DNA of 64,000 bases. Origin: Okapia johnstoni. Lineage: Eukaryota; Chordata; Mammalia; Artiodactyla; Giraffidae. The translations under genes and the position numbers were made by a program. The DNA lies in NCBI GenBank assembly GCA_024291935.2, contig CM044314.1, positions 26,448,001-26,512,000 on the forward strand, written 5' to 3'. Of the stretch, positions 23,506 to 35,427 are shown in pieces. Position 1 is the first letter of the stretch. The number at the start of each line of letters is the position of its first letter. The notes under the pieces were generated by a model that made no database searches, was not told the DNA's origin, and saw only the letters and a program-made list of their open reading frames with translations.

Positions 23506-25375
23506 GATATCTCTACCTTTATAAACTCAATGTCTTCACATCCACATCAAGGGTAAGTGAGAAAGGCCAAGAAAGTAAGTCGTCCCCACAGTCATGACTG
23601 ATTAATATTAAATATATATTATGATTTGTGTTCTTGTGCTGTTTCTTAAAGGTAAAGTTAACAAATATTTGTATACTTGACTCATACCTACTATAACTAT
23701 ACTATTAGTATGGAATATTTAACATAATTCTAATTAAGTAATTGAATGCTCTGTGGTATCTTGCTGGATTCCTGTTAAATTTGTCTGAAACTATCTACTT
23801 ACTAAAGTATCAAGTGGTTTCAGGAAAGAAGTGTTAAATGATTTCTATCTAGAGCATGATAAAGTTGAAATATTGCCATCTGTACGGTTAAATTCACAGA
23901 GAAACCACTGTTCACTCAGTTAATATTTCCAGAACATGTGACATTTTAATTTACACTTGTACCTTGCCACTTGAGGACAAAAGTGACAGCTAAAATAACA
24001 ACACTGAAATATAAAATCAGAATAAAACCAAGCCCTATCACAATATTCTATCAAGGCAAAATTGTAGACTGTGGTTCTCTAAGAATAACTCAGATGGGAA
24101 ATTCCTCCTCCTAACTATATTCTCCACCACACTCCCCAACCCCTCCAAAATACACACCCACACATTCTCTTCAGGTTCTAACAAAATAAATTTAATTGTG
24201 AGCTTATCAATTATGAGGTAGACATTTAATTTATCTTACCATTACAGAAACAGCAAAGATTTTTCATTAAATGCTAGATTTAGAAACTTAATATAAAGTA
24301 CCAGATTTATAATTTTAATTCATTTTGTAATACTGGCACAATAAGATTGTTCTGTAAAATATATGGGAAAATGTTCCAAAGTAACCTATTTTTCTCCTTA
24401 ATTATGCTCCCAATTCAGTAAGTTAATAAAATATCAAAGAAGGTATGGTTTAACATAACTACATTTATTTTTGAAAATTCAAAAGGAATTTTATAATCTT
24501 TCATCTGTATAATTAAATTATGATGCTAAGGATGAATTTTAGGCCTTAGGGAAGGTAACTGCACTTTTCCTAATTCCTCCATCACTCTGAAAATATAAAT
24601 ACCAGGTTTCAATGTTTAAACAAATGGGAGTCTGATTTGTTTCTGATATGGATTTAAACATATTATAATATATGCATTTAAAAATATTTTAATTACCTAT
24701 TTCACTTTATTTTTTAACTACTTGGGAGTGGATAGCAATGTCATCACCTGTGCCAAAGAATGACTCTCATAGCTTTCTCTTTTTGTTTTCTTCACTTTTA
24801 TCTCCTCAAGACTTGCTTACATAAGAAACAAACTGTCTGCTGTTGTACTGCAATCCAAATACACCAGCTTTTAGCATTCATTGATCTCTCCTTGACATAG
24901 AGAAAATTTGAAAAAGTTTTCTTTAAAGTCTGAATTAACTTAATATAAATTAAGAACTTTATCATCTCTGAGCAATTCCAGGATAAGAAGCTGTAGCTTT
25001 TCAACTGCAGACTGAAAAATCCCTATCATTTAACCTGTAAGTTTCTTTGTGTTCGGTTCAAAGCATCAGTGGCTCTTATAGCTGTTTGATGATCGTCTGA
25101 TACTCCACCCACTACCTTTATCCAGTGAAGTCCCTATTTCTGCTTAAGTTTTTCCTCCTGTAGTGGACATATAGAGCTTTAAAAGAAGAATCGAAAAGAC
25201 AGAAAGAAGACAAGACCTGTGAAGAAATAAGTCGACAAAACTGCCTTCTCAAGCAATCTGGACAGTTCCTCTGAAGAGGGAGAGCTGAGCAGTGCATACC
25301 TGGTGGTAAACTCCCACCCTTGTATCTTTGAGATGGAGATAAATGGGGAAGATGAAAAAAAATGAAGTTTTCGTT
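23506..25375. other. AT-rich intergenic DNA, nothing assigned
   Basis: Mostly unique-looking AT-rich DNA. The only open frames are under 70 codons with no recognisable similarity. Confidence 0.4.
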
Positions 25376-25379
25376 AGAG

Positions 25380-25745
25380 CACTCATTAACATAATGAGAT
25401 CAGTAAAAGGGTTAGTGATTGCCAAAGGTTAGAGAGGCAGGAAGGAAGGATGAATGGGGAAGCACAGAGAAATTTAGGGTAGTATATGATAATTTAGTAT
25501 ATGATACTATAATAGAGGATACATGTCATTATACATTTGTCAAAACCCATAGAATATACAACATCAAGAGTAGAATGGTAATATAAACTGTGAACTTTGG
25601 GTAATAGTGATGTGTTAATGCAGGGTCATCGTTTTAACAAATATACATTCTGGTGCAGGATATCAACATGAGAACTCACATACCTTCTGCTCAATTTTGC
25701 TGTGAACCTAAAATTTCTCTTTAAAAGAGCCTATTTTTTAAGTTG
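25380..25745 (+). mobile_element. Old L1 3'-UTR fragment
   Basis: CATTTGTCAAAACCCATAGA, GTGAACTTTGGGTAATAGTG and TAACAAATATACATTCTGGT are hallmark phrases of ancient L1M-type 3' UTRs. Confidence 0.65.
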
Positions 25746-25749
25746 ATAT

Positions 25750-26695
25750 TTATTTCCCATTCGCAGAAAAGATAATAGAGTGTTGTTGAGCTTATTTTAC
25801 TATATAATTATATCCCTTTCACTTGACAGACAGCTATGTTCACTTTATTTTTTTCAATTTTTAGAAATTTTTTCCTTTGTGTTTTAATTATGAAAATATT
25901 TGCATGGTTACAAGTCAAAATTATTCTAAAAAAGAACATTAATAGAAATTTTGCTTTCATCCTCATCTCTGCAATTCTTTTCCTCCCTCTTTAGACGGTT
26001 TTCATAGTTTTGGTTTATCCTTTCATTGTTTCTTTTGAAAATACAAGCAGATGCATTTAAATATGGTCACACCCTCTTCTCTTTCTTACACAAAATTCAA
26101 ATACTATAAAAGTGTTTTGCATCTTTCACTTTTTTTTTTGCTTAATAATATATGATGGTGATCACTCCATATCTGTGGACAGATCTACCTGCTTATTTTT
26201 ATAGCTGCATAGTACTCCACCAGATAAATGCAACAGGTTTGGGGTTTTTTTTTAAGTTTCCTGTAATAGAGTTGTGGGTTGTCATAACCTCTCTGTTATT
26301 AAAAACAATGCAGTGCTGCAATGAAAAACTTTGAAACATTTGACAATTTTTAAAAATCAAAGTTAGTTGTATTAAGTGCAATAATAGCTTATAGGAGAGT
26401 TTCAGCACCATGGGAATCATTCCTTGTTAGTAATTAGTAATAACCTACCCCCACATTGGCTTCTTATTGAATATTGCTTTATTTGCCCAGATGTGAACCT
26501 CCCACTGTCACTCAGATACATGCTATCTACCCAAGTGTTTACTATGGAGTTGCAATTCTCTTATAAGCCCCACATTCCTTGCCACAATGATAGGCCTATC
26601 CTTAGACACCTAATCCAAACTGGGTCCATCAAAGAACCTCAACTATATGGCCTGGGTTTAGTAATTTGACTGCAACTGTACCATTCAGAGCTCTA
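25750..26695. other. Intergenic; possible ancient repeat, unassigned
   Basis: The stretch near 26140-26330 (repeated mention of a SINE/L1-like 'pacing' of T-rich and CCATATCTGTGGACAG text) resembles old dispersed repeat DNA. No family or gene can be named. Confidence 0.3.
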
Positions 26696-27030
26696 CTCTG
26701 GCTTCTAAATTAGAGCTCTAGGAGGGGTATTTTCTGATCACCAATTTCAATGTGTGTGTTGTGGTGGAGGGGGGTGAGGGTTCTCTCCACATCTCCAAGC
26801 AATTCTCCAGATATCAGCTGAGTGTCCTAACAATTCAACTCAATTCTGACATTATCTACTGAGAGATGGTATCAGATTCCACAGGCTATGGGTTCAGTTC
26901 TACAAGACTATCCCCACCTTACTTCAGATGTCAATCACAACTAGTAGGTTCCCAAGTTTTCCCCAGCTTCTGTCTAACTTAGCTAACAATCAAAGGTTCC
27001 CATGAGGATCCTCAGGTTTTTATTAACTTG

Positions 27031-27190
27031 CTAGTGTGTGCACAGTCACTCAATCATGTCTGACTCTTTGTGACCCTTTGGACTGTAGCCTGCCAGGCTC
27101 CTCTGTCCATGGGATTTTTCAGGCAAGAATACCAGAGTGGGTTGCCATTTCCTCCTCCCAGGGATCTTCTCAACCCAGGGATCAAAGCCG
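27031..27190 (-). repeat. Bov-tA SINE with TSD
   Basis: Antisense copy with CAGTCACTCAATCATGTCTG and GGGATCTTCTCAACCCAGGG. A 9-bp direct repeat ATTAACTTG lies at 27022-27030 and 27193-27201. Confidence 0.85.
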
Positions 27191-27599
27191 TGATTAACTT
27201 GATAGAGCAGTTCACAGAACTCAGAGAAATATTTTACTTAGTAGATCATTGGTTTATTACAGAAGACTATAACTCAGGAACAACCAAATGGGTGATAAGG
27301 CAACATATGGGGAAAAGGCATGTACCTCTATGCTCTCTCTCTGAGCGTATCCGCTGCCCCCAAACCTCTGCACATTCACCAGCCTGGAAGCTCTTGGAAC
27401 TGCCTATTATTGGAATTTTTATGGAGGCTTCATCATGAAAGCATGATCAATCATTAACTCTGTTTTTAGGCCTTCTCTCTTCTCAAGAACATGGTAAGTG
27501 GGGCTTAAAATTTCAAGCTTCTATTCATATGGCTCAGCTTTTCTGGTGACCACCCACCATTTGGGAGATATCAAGAGCTACTACATTAGACTAAAAGAT

Positions 27600-27758
27600 G
27601 CTCCTATCACCCAGGAAATGACAAAGGTTTAGGAGCACTGTCAGGAACCAGGGTCAAAGACCAATATTAGAATAGAAATGCCTCAAGAGCTCTTATCACT
27701 TAGGAAATTACAAGGGTTTCAGGAGCTATGTGCCAGGAACTGGGGGCAGAACCAATAT
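27600..27758 (+). repeat. Local 89-bp-period duplication
   Basis: GCTCCTATCACCCAGGAAAT...CCAATATT (27600-27668) is repeated as GCTCTTATCACTTAGGAAAT...CCAATATA (27689-27758) with several substitutions. Confidence 0.75.
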
Positions 27759-27770
27759 ATATTTTCCATT

Positions 27771-28690
27771 ACCTCACAAGGGGGAATACCCAGTAGTGTG
27801 TGAGACATGGTTGTGGAAGTAGCCATGTTCTCAGGCATTATATAACGGGAGAAGCTGAGAAAAGGAACCCGACCATATACAGATGCAGAACTAGAGAAGA
27901 AGGAAGAAGTTCCTGGTGGTGTTATCTTCTGAGACAAGCCATATCTCTGCCTTTCCTGCTATTTTGTTACATGGAACAGTAAATTTATCTTTTATTCTAA
28001 AAAGTAAAAAGGAAATTAGGCAGTGAATTAAGATGTTACATTGACAAAAAGAATTGCTAACAAAAAAGCTCATACTAGAGTCAGAACCTACTTTGATTCT
28101 TAACGCTATCGTTTTCTCTTAGTTCATCTCGTTTTTCAAACAGAAGAGTTCACTGCACCTGGGACACAGTTGGTGCTTGATAAGTGAGTGTTGATTGAAC
28201 AGATGAATGAGTAAACAAAGGATGCACTATTATTTCTTTTCAGTGATTATTTTCTCAACAATCTAAACACATATTAATAGATTATAATTCAATCTGCAGT
28301 TAGAATGTTTCTTAAATCTAAGAGTTCCTGAATTTCAAGTTGATTCTCACACAACTGATAAAAGCACTGTTGCATCATCTGTTTACTAAAGAAAGATTCA
28401 ATGTCCTGGATTGGCAAGTTTTAAAGAAAGACGGGAAATATTCCCTCTGATTGGTGTTTTTGTGTGGCTGTGGAACATTTAAAATCTACCCATTGCAAAT
28501 CAACATGAATTTTATCTTCATATTACTGAAAAATGGTAGATACCACAATTTTATGAAACTACATTGCATGTAGAGCAAACTTGTTCCATTCAACAAGGGA
28601 TGCTTGCTCTTACTCTTATTTACTAAAACTCAAAAAGAGGCATTCTGTTTGCATAGCCTAGATAAGTGACATATCTTGAGATCTTTCATC
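27771..28690. other. Intergenic; short LINE2-like tail at about 28140-28215
   Basis: CACCTGGGACACAGTTGGTG followed by GTTGATTGAACAGATGAATG resembles the tail of ancient L2/MIR repeats. The rest is unassigned. Confidence 0.4.
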
Positions 28691-28699
28691 TCAAACACA

Positions 28700-29390
28700 A
28701 ACTTACTGAATTAGTCAGGGTCCAATGAAGGGCAATAAATTAATTAAATGGAAAAAATAATATAAAGAACTATTAACTACATACAGGCAGTAACTAAAGA
28801 TGAAAAGATAACTCTAAAGAGTATCCTAGGTCTGAGAAAGAGTGCTCAAGGAAGGAGTAACTTGTGAGGGGCTCCCTCCCCATCACTGAGATTCACTTTC
28901 TTTCAAGATGTGGATTTAGCCTATTGGATGATGGAGAAATTTTCTCAGCTGCCTAAGCCAAAGCTGGTATACCGTCCAGGCAAGCAGGAGATAATCCTTT
29001 AGGCTGCAAGTGGGTAGAGACTACCAAATAGGCATGCCGAGGGAGCTAGGCAACAGGAGCCCACTGTGTGATACTAAGCCTGGCGTGTGTGGTGTCCACA
29101 TTGGGAGAACAGTGGGAAACAACCCTTCAGGGTGCAAGTGGACTGAGGCTGGCAGGTGTGAGCAGAGGCAGAGCACCAGGGCATCAGGAACCCATCTCAG
29201 AGAAGTGTAGTGTGAGGCTGGGGGTACATAATGTTCACACTGTGAGGACTGTGAAAAAGTGGGGGTGGGCTGGGACTGCAAGCTCACCACGGGATCTCAT
29301 ACTCCTGGGGGGCCAGTGGAACACAGCATCACTAAAGTTCCACACATGTACTTCTAGTAATCGTGAATTTGGAGCAAGATAAGGCAAAAT
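28700..29390. repeat. Unassigned repeat with about 128-bp internal duplication
   Basis: Begins with AATTAGTCAGGGTCCAATGA (compare TATTAGTCAGGGTTCTCC at 21581). Two diverged units start at GGCTGCAAGTGG (29001) and GGGTGCAAGTGG (29129), each with preceding GAGATAATCCTTT / GAAACAACCCTTC and downstream AGGAGCCCACT / AGGAACCCATC. Small ORFs here are not supported as genes. Confidence 0.45.
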
Positions 29391-29454
29391 CAAAGGACAT
29401 CAAAAAAAAAGAAGAGAAGCCTTTGCTCCTGCAGTGTCCCTCCAGCACCCCATT

Positions 29455-30110
29455 TTAAATCATAGGTTTATTATTCAGGTATGGTAAGGCCAAGTTAGGA
29501 GACAATTGCCGTTGAAAAGATAGTTTGTTACTCACAGTTCCCAAGAGGAGAGAGGAGGCCATGCCACATAGGGCCACACAGGGACACATCAGTCAGTCAG
29601 GAGGCAGAGGGAGTGAGAGGAAAACATGAGCGAGAGTCTTTATTGTGGTCTTCATGGGAAAGAATGGGAGAGGCAGGGTAAATAGGCCTAGGATTAAGTA
29701 GCTTAGATAATTTTAGTGAGCTCCAGGGGGTAGGGGCTGCCCCTGGATGTCTGATAACTGGCCCTGGAATGATTAGTGTAAAGGAACAGTGGCCCACAGT
29801 ATGAGAGCCCAATAAAAGACTGGTTGAGAGGTATGGGCTCTGAATTCTTTAGTGTGCATCTTAAAGCTGTGCCTGCAAGCAAGCCCTTTGCTGTCTCTAG
29901 GAACTGGCTACCTGGCAGTCCCTCCAGGGTCAGCAAGGCCCCAGATGGCAACCCGTCAGAAATACATGGTTAATACAACCCCCTACTGACAAGATGTGTT
30001 TACTGCAGAGGAGAAATGCTTTATTACTGTAGATCAAGCAATGAAGGGGGGATTTGTAGCTGAGATGCATTCATTACTAACCAGCACAACTACTCAGATT
30101 ATTGATCATC
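29455..30110 (-). mobile_element. Probable retroviral LTR, antisense
   Basis: Read on the minus strand it has LTR architecture: an AATAAAG polyadenylation signal near 29640 (GACCACAATAAAGACTCTCG), then a U5-like end with CTATCTTTTCAACGGCAATT and TGTCTCCTAACTTGGCCTTA. It has no coding capacity. Boundaries are approximate and the ERV family is not named. Confidence 0.5.
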
Positions 30111-30302
30111 CTGTTTAAAGATTTTCAACCAGTTGAGTTCAGCTTTGAGTGTTTATTTTTTTATTTCATTTTTTTGGTCAGTGATAGCATCATCTTTGGA
30201 AAATTGATCACTCTGTGTTTTGTATTCTGTAATGGTCATTTTGGCTTCTTTTCCAGTGTCCATTTTAATCAAATCATCAATTTAAACCAGTCATAGTCTT
30301 TT

Positions 30303-30665
30303 GCCAGAGATTGGTCCAGAGCAGCGTACGTCTAAGCTGTGTTGACCTGAAACAACAAGGCTGCTAGGCTTTTCTCCAGAAAAGATGGGTTTATTCTGAA
30401 GCAACAGGGAATTGAAGTTGTAGGTCTGCAACCATGGTGAGCCACATGCAAGTTCACCCACCAAGGGAAGAAGCACATTTTCATAGAGGGAAAAGGAAGT
30501 TGGGAGGCTACAGTAAGCAGGGTCCATAGCTTTTCATTGGCCAAGTCCTTGCCAGGAAAGGAATCTTTCTTACAACTGTTGAGCTCAGCTATCACTACAG
30601 GGTGTGAGAACTCCCCCTTCTGGTTTCCCAACTCTATTTAACTCAGGTTTCTGTTTATTAATTTT
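30303..30665 (-). mobile_element. Possible second LTR, antisense
   Basis: Minus-strand text includes AATAAACCCATCTTTTCTGG (a polyA-signal-like element followed by a U5-like end) and CACCATGGTTGCAGACC. The pattern and size fit an LTR; the family is unknown. Confidence 0.35.
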
Positions 30666-30897
30666 TTTATAGCAAATTTAGGTAAGCTAAACTAAAAGGA
30701 AAAGTTTGCTAGAGCTTCTGGGGATGAAAATGTTCTACGTCTCTTCATCACATCTGAACTAGAAAATGCAGCTCTACTGCTACTGGGATCCAGCTTGTGA
30801 CTACACAGGAGGCCAGCTTAAGGGCAATGCCGGAACAAAGGATGGTAGAGCTAAGAGAAGAGCTGAGGAAGGAATACCACCCCTAGAACCTAACTGG

Positions 30898-31107
30898 GGC
30901 TTCCCTAATAGCTCAGCTGGTAAAGAATCCACCTGCAATGCAGGAGACCCCACTTGATTCCTGGGTCGGGAAAATCCTCTGGAGGAGGGCATGCAGCCAA
31001 CTCCAGTATTCTTGCCTGGAGAATTCCATGGACAGAGGAGGCTGGCAGGCTGCAGTCCACTGGGTCACAAAGAGTCAGACATGACTGAGTGACTAAGCAC
31101 AGCACAC
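30898..31107 (+). repeat. Bov-tA SINE
   Basis: Sense copy: GGGCTTCCCTAATAGCTCAG head with tRNA-like A box, GGTAAAGAATCCACCTGCAA, and GAGTCAGACATGACTGAGTG at the 3' end. Confidence 0.92.
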
Positions 31108-31374
31108 AATCTGACTTGTCTCTGAATTTCCTGTTATGGTAGATAATAAATATCCTTATGATGCAAAACCATTTGAGCCAAGGTTTTCTGTCACTTGAAA
31201 CCAAAAGTACCATAACTGATTCAAGTTCTCACTATATTTTATTCGTACTTCTGCTATATTATTTATTGCTCTTCATCACAACTATTTATCCTGAATTTAT
31301 CTTCCTAACTAGACTATTGTCTCCTTGCCTTGAGCTTGTCTTAGATAACTTAATCTTTCTAGATAGCAGATAAA

Positions 31375-31491
31375 AGCTATTATATATATGAAATAGATAA
31401 ACAATAAATCCTACTGTATAGCACAGGAAACTGTATTCAATATCCTATAATAAAACATAATGAAAAATAATGTGAAAAAGAATATATATAC

Positions 31492-31542
<51 letters not shown>

Positions 31543-31618
31543 CTGCATAACTGAATCACTTTGCTGTACATCAGGAACTAGCACCACACTACAAATCAAC
31601 TATACTTCAATAAAAAAG
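31375..31618 (+). mobile_element. L1 3'-UTR tail carrying a microsatellite
   Basis: CTGTATAGCACAGGAAACTG at the left and CACTTTGCTGTACATCAGG then AACTATACTTCAATAAAAAA at the right mark a ruminant L1 3' end. It includes the (GT)n(TA)n run listed next. Confidence 0.8.
31489..31538. repeat. Compound (GT)n(TA)n microsatellite
   Basis: About seven GT dinucleotides followed by about 17 TA dinucleotides, within the L1 tail. ORFs crossing it are artefacts. Confidence 0.95.
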
Positions 31619-31687
31619 AAATGGACAGAAAAACCAAATAATCATAACTGTAACACACACTTTGAAAAAAAAAGCATGCAGTGTACT

Positions 31688-31918
31688 ACTGCTGCTACTG
31701 CTAAGTCACTTCAGTTGTGTCCGACTGTGTGCTACCCCATAGACGGCAGCCCACCAGGCTCCCCCGTCCCTGGGATTCTCCAGGCAAGAACACTGGAGTG
31801 TGTTGCCATTTCCTTCTCCAGTGCATGAAAGTGAAAAGTGAAAGTGAAGTCGCTCAGTCATGTCCGACTCCTAGCGACCCCATGGACTGCAGCCTACCAG
31901 GCTCCTCCGTCCACGAAA
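31688..31918 (-). repeat. BovA2 SINE
   Basis: Antisense copy with the BovA2 hallmark CTGCTACTGCTAAGTCACTT and two tandem BovA units: one ending near TTCTCCAGTGCATGAAAGTG, the other starting GAAGTCGCTCAGTCATGTCC. Confidence 0.9.
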
Positions 31919-31929
31919 TAACCAGAAAT

Positions 31930-32648
31930 TAGGAGGTCAGGAAAACCTGATAAGTTGGAATATTTGATGAGCTAGAATATATGATGAACCAAGTGACATA
32001 GCCCCAAGTTCAACTAGGAAATTTGGGGGAGTTTTGACCACCTATTGGGACACCAGTGTGAAGACTGTGGTTGGAGTTAGTTGTTACAGCATCTAAACCC
32101 AGGAAATCTGGGCATTCACTACCAGGTAAGGGTCATCTCTGGAATAATCTGAATGAAATAGAGCTGGCTGGGAGTTAGGTTGGTGGGTTTCTGTGGACTG
32201 GTACATTTACAGATGGATATGGCCTCTGAGCTCTGCCTTGCTTGTTTCGAATAGTAGAAAATACCAGTTCTGTAAAGCACTCTGCCTACTTTGCTCCCAT
32301 TCATACTGGATCCACGCTAGCTGCTGAAAACTCTCTAGCGCCACCATTTCTTGCACATCGCATGCATTTATCAATCAGACAATAGTCATAGAGGCCTACA
32401 ATGTACCAGACTTTGTGCCAGTCTGTGAAGATATTACAGTGCTGCAAGAGGCAAGGAACTTACTGTCGGATTCAAAGATTTCCAAACTTTCTTGGTTCAC
32501 AGTAGTTTATTTGTTGGCGTCAGTAGTTTATTCACAGCACCCTTAGGCAGAAAGAAAATCCTATCAGTTCCTTTTACTTAGAAGTTAGATCCAAATAACT
32601 TCTGTCTGAACAACTTAGTAGCTTTAAGATACAACTATAAATTAAGGG
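31930..32648. other. Intergenic; possible L2-like trace near 32395-32460
   Basis: CAATGTACCAGACTTTGTGC resembles an ancient L2-type phrase. Nothing else is assigned. Confidence 0.35.
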
Positions 32649-32865
32649 GGCTTCCCAGGTGGCTCAGTGGTAAAGAATCTACCTGCAATGCAAGAGATGC
32701 AGAAGATGTGGATTCGATCCCTGGTCTGGAAGATCCCCTGGAGGAGGAAATGGCCATCCACTCCAGTATTCATGCCTGGAGAAACCCATGGACAGAGGAG
32801 CGTGGTGGGCTACAGTTCAAAGGGTTGCAAAGAGTCGGATATGACTAACACACACGCACTATAAA
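32649..32865 (+). repeat. Bov-tA SINE
   Basis: GGGCTTCCCAGGTGGCTCAG head, CACTCCAGTATTCATGCCTG body and GAGTCGGATATGACTAACAC tail. Confidence 0.92.
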
Positions 32866-32869
32866 AGAA

Positions 32870-33420
32870 AAAGTAACATCTTTATTTCACCCAGGGCATG
32901 CCTACCTGTTGGACATTGCACAACTCTCCAATCTCGGAATCAGATTGGACATCTCCAACCTCATTCCCTAAACACAGTGATTTTTGTAAGGTTCTAGCTC
33001 TTTATCACAATTGTTAGAAACCCAGCTTAGCAAAGATATGACATTATTTGAAATATAGTGAAAAGAAATGCAGTCTAATGGAAATCATGAACTACCTCCA
33101 CTCACAAGAAGGATGTCAAACAGATAACCTCTACTTCCCTCAAATATTTAAAATATGCTGCAGTGCCTCTGAGAGTGCATCTGTGGTACCCCAGCACTGG
33201 CAAATCATGACTTAGAAATAGGTCTATGATTAGAACAGTCCAAACCCACAGCAGAGTTTCTCAAACTAGGAGCACTTAAATGTGTGTTCAATAATGTATG
33301 TCTTTACACAAGCAAAAGCCAGAGGATTCAGGATCAGTCTCTCCTGTACTTTGTGGCATAGTGAATACTCTGTGCTAGATAAGGGTGATCCTGAAGGTCT
33401 TCCACTAAACAAATACTATA
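32870..33420. other. Intergenic, nothing assigned
   Basis: No repeat family or gene recognised. Confidence 0.4.
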
Positions 33421-33423
33421 AAT

Positions 33424-33765
33424 TTTGTTGTTTAGTCGCCAAGTTGTGTCTGACTCTTTGTGACCCCATAGACTGCAGCACACTAGGCTTCCCTGTTCCT
33501 CAGCACCTCCCAGAGTTTGCCCAAATTCATGTCCATTGAATCAGTGATGCCGTCCAACCATCTCATCCTCTGTCACCCTCTACTTCTTTTAGCTTCAATT
33601 TTTCCCAGCATCAGGGTCTTTTCCAATGAGTTGGCTCTTTGCATCAGGTGGCCAAAGTATTGGAGCTTTAGCATCAGTCCTTCCAATGATTATTCAGGGT
33701 TGATTTCCTTCAACATTGACTGGTTTGATCTCCTTGCAGTCCAAAGGACTCTACAGGATCATATT
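33424..33765 (-). mobile_element. 5'-truncated BovB 3' end, antisense
   Basis: Reverse BovB: GTTGTTTAGTCGCCAAGTTG, then GGTGGCCAAAGTATTGGAGC and a stop in BovB similarity near TCCAAAGGACTCTACAGG. A noncoding remnant of the ORF2 C-terminus. Confidence 0.88.
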
Positions 33766-34310
33766 TTCTAAACCACAAATCCAGAAACAAAGGAGGGTGA
33801 ACTTTTAAAGACAAAGAAACTGAATGTTGTCTTGTTCTGCCCTGGAAGGCTTGGACACATTGTCACCATCTATGAGAAACCCCAGTGCAAGACCAACCTC
33901 CAAGTCCAGGTCCAGCTGAGTCTCAAAGAGGCTGCAGAAATTCCTGAATTCCCATATGCATGCTTGCCTACAGCCTGCCCCAGGAGAAAGTAAGGTGGAA
34001 TAGAAACATGCTTAAGAGACTACCTGGTAGGTAGTCCTACTCTAGGACTTCTACAAAACTGATGCAAAGCCATTTAAATCCATTTTTCTCATCCTTCTCA
34101 ATCCATCATTTACATACATGCATACTCACACAGAGTCATCTCACTTAAGGACCCTAGTAAATAGCTTTAGCAAAACAAAAGTTTGAAGAAAGAAAATGGA
34201 CTCCTGAAACAACCTAGCACATTTATAAATAGGTTTATTATACCAGCTCTTAAAAAATATAATTGAGGGAATTTTCTCAAGTGATAGCAATGGTCCATAC
34301 TTTTATGGAG

Positions 34311-34505
34311 TTGTGGCTCAGGGGTCAAGAATCTGCCTGCAATGCAGCAGGAGACACAGGAGACTTGGGTTGGATCCTGGGTCAGGAAGATCCCATGGAG
34401 GAGGGAACGGCTACCCATTCCAATACTCTTGCCTGAAAAATTCCATGGACAGAGGAGCCTGGCCAGTTACCATCCAGGGGGCTGCAAAAGAGGGACTGAG
34501 CATGC
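34311..34505 (+). repeat. Bov-tA SINE, diverged
   Basis: TTGTGGCTCAGGGGTCAAGA head (A-box region altered), GAATCTGCCTGCAATGCAG and CATGGACAGAGGAGCCTGG body. Confidence 0.82.
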
Positions 34506-34940
34506 AACAGTAAGTGGATAACAGGGGTGAATAATCAGGCAAAACTCACCTAACTGCAGACAGATGCACTGATTCTGATAGAGTAAAATGTTAACTAACA
34601 GTAGAATCTAGGTGGTGGATATAGGAGTGTTCATTGTAAAATTCAACTTTCTGGGCATGTTTGTAAATTTCCATGATAAAATTTAGACAAATGTTTAAGT
34701 TTTAACTAAAAATAAAATTTAAATCCACATTTAAGATTTGTACATTACAGTGTACGTTAATGATAGCTCCCCAAAAAAAAAAAAAAAAAAGCACGAGAAC
34801 TGAGGAGGGAGTGGATTTAAACCAGACTAAATCTAACAGATCATAAATATGGATGTGCTTGGTAGGCAACTGATTGTCTTGAAAAGGTAAGAGCTAACTT
34901 CACCCCAGATGGCTACGGAGGGCAGGTGCTTTCTTCATAT

Positions 34941-35156
34941 TTAACTCCTTTCTCGCCTTTGATATCTCGCTCGCCTCTTTTCTCTCTTCTCTCTCTTCCC
35001 CCACCCTCCCCACTCCCCGCCGTCTCTCTCTCTCTGTCTTTCTCTCTTCCCCCAACCCTGTCTCTTGTCTCTCTCTCTCTTTCTCTCTCCGCCCCTGTCC
35101 TTCCCCCCACCCCGCCTCCTGTCCCTCTCTGCGTCTCTGTCTCTCTCCCTACCATG
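34941..35156 (+). repeat. Polypyrimidine (CT-rich) tract upstream of PRXL2C
   Basis: About 215 bp that is almost entirely C and T on the + strand, built of TCTCTC and CCCCACCC runs, ends about 270 bp before the PRXL2C ATG. It is the source of the Arg/Glu-rich minus-strand ORF at 34913-35455. Such mirror-symmetric tracts can adopt triplex structures; that is inference. Confidence 0.9.
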
Positions 35157-35162
35157 AGCGGC

Positions 35163-35169
35163 TGAGTCA
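35163..35169 (+). promoter_or_regulatory. AP-1/MARE-like TGAGTCA site
   Basis: GCTGAGTCAG contains a consensus TRE core. It lies just downstream of the CT tract and about 260 bp upstream of the ATG at 35428. Function is inferred from the match only. Confidence 0.35.
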
Positions 35170-35427
35170 GAAAACTCGAGAGTGGTTCTGTACCCTTCTG
35201 CAGCTTCGGAACCATCCGAGCCGCGTACAAAAGGAGACTCTCCAGGTCTTGCCTGAGAACCGCCGGGTGCACCAGGTTAGGCCCCGGAGCTCCACAGCCA
35301 GCCTGGGCCCCGGGCAGCTCCGCCCCGCGGTGAGCCCCGCCCCTTGCGCTCCGCTGGGCGGCGATCCAGCCCACCCAGCCTCCATCCAGCTCGGTCGCTA
35401 TCCGAGAGCCCTCGGACGTAGGGCGCC

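Larger units (their letters stand above)
26700..27770. repeat. Dispersed repeat, family unresolved, split by a Bov-tA
   Basis: Text on both sides of the Bov-tA at 27031-27190 joins in register (TATTAACTTG / ATTAACTTGATAGAGCAG). The right part includes TTGGTTTATTACAGAAGACT, common in mammalian genomes. The end contains an 89-bp-period duplication (27600-27758). Confidence 0.5.

Noticed and set aside
31717..31932. Small ORFs with CSLPGSSVHG-type sequences (also at 2821, 47555, 59369, 61389 and others)
   Set aside because: These are Bov-tA/BovA2 SINE translations that recur in every copy.
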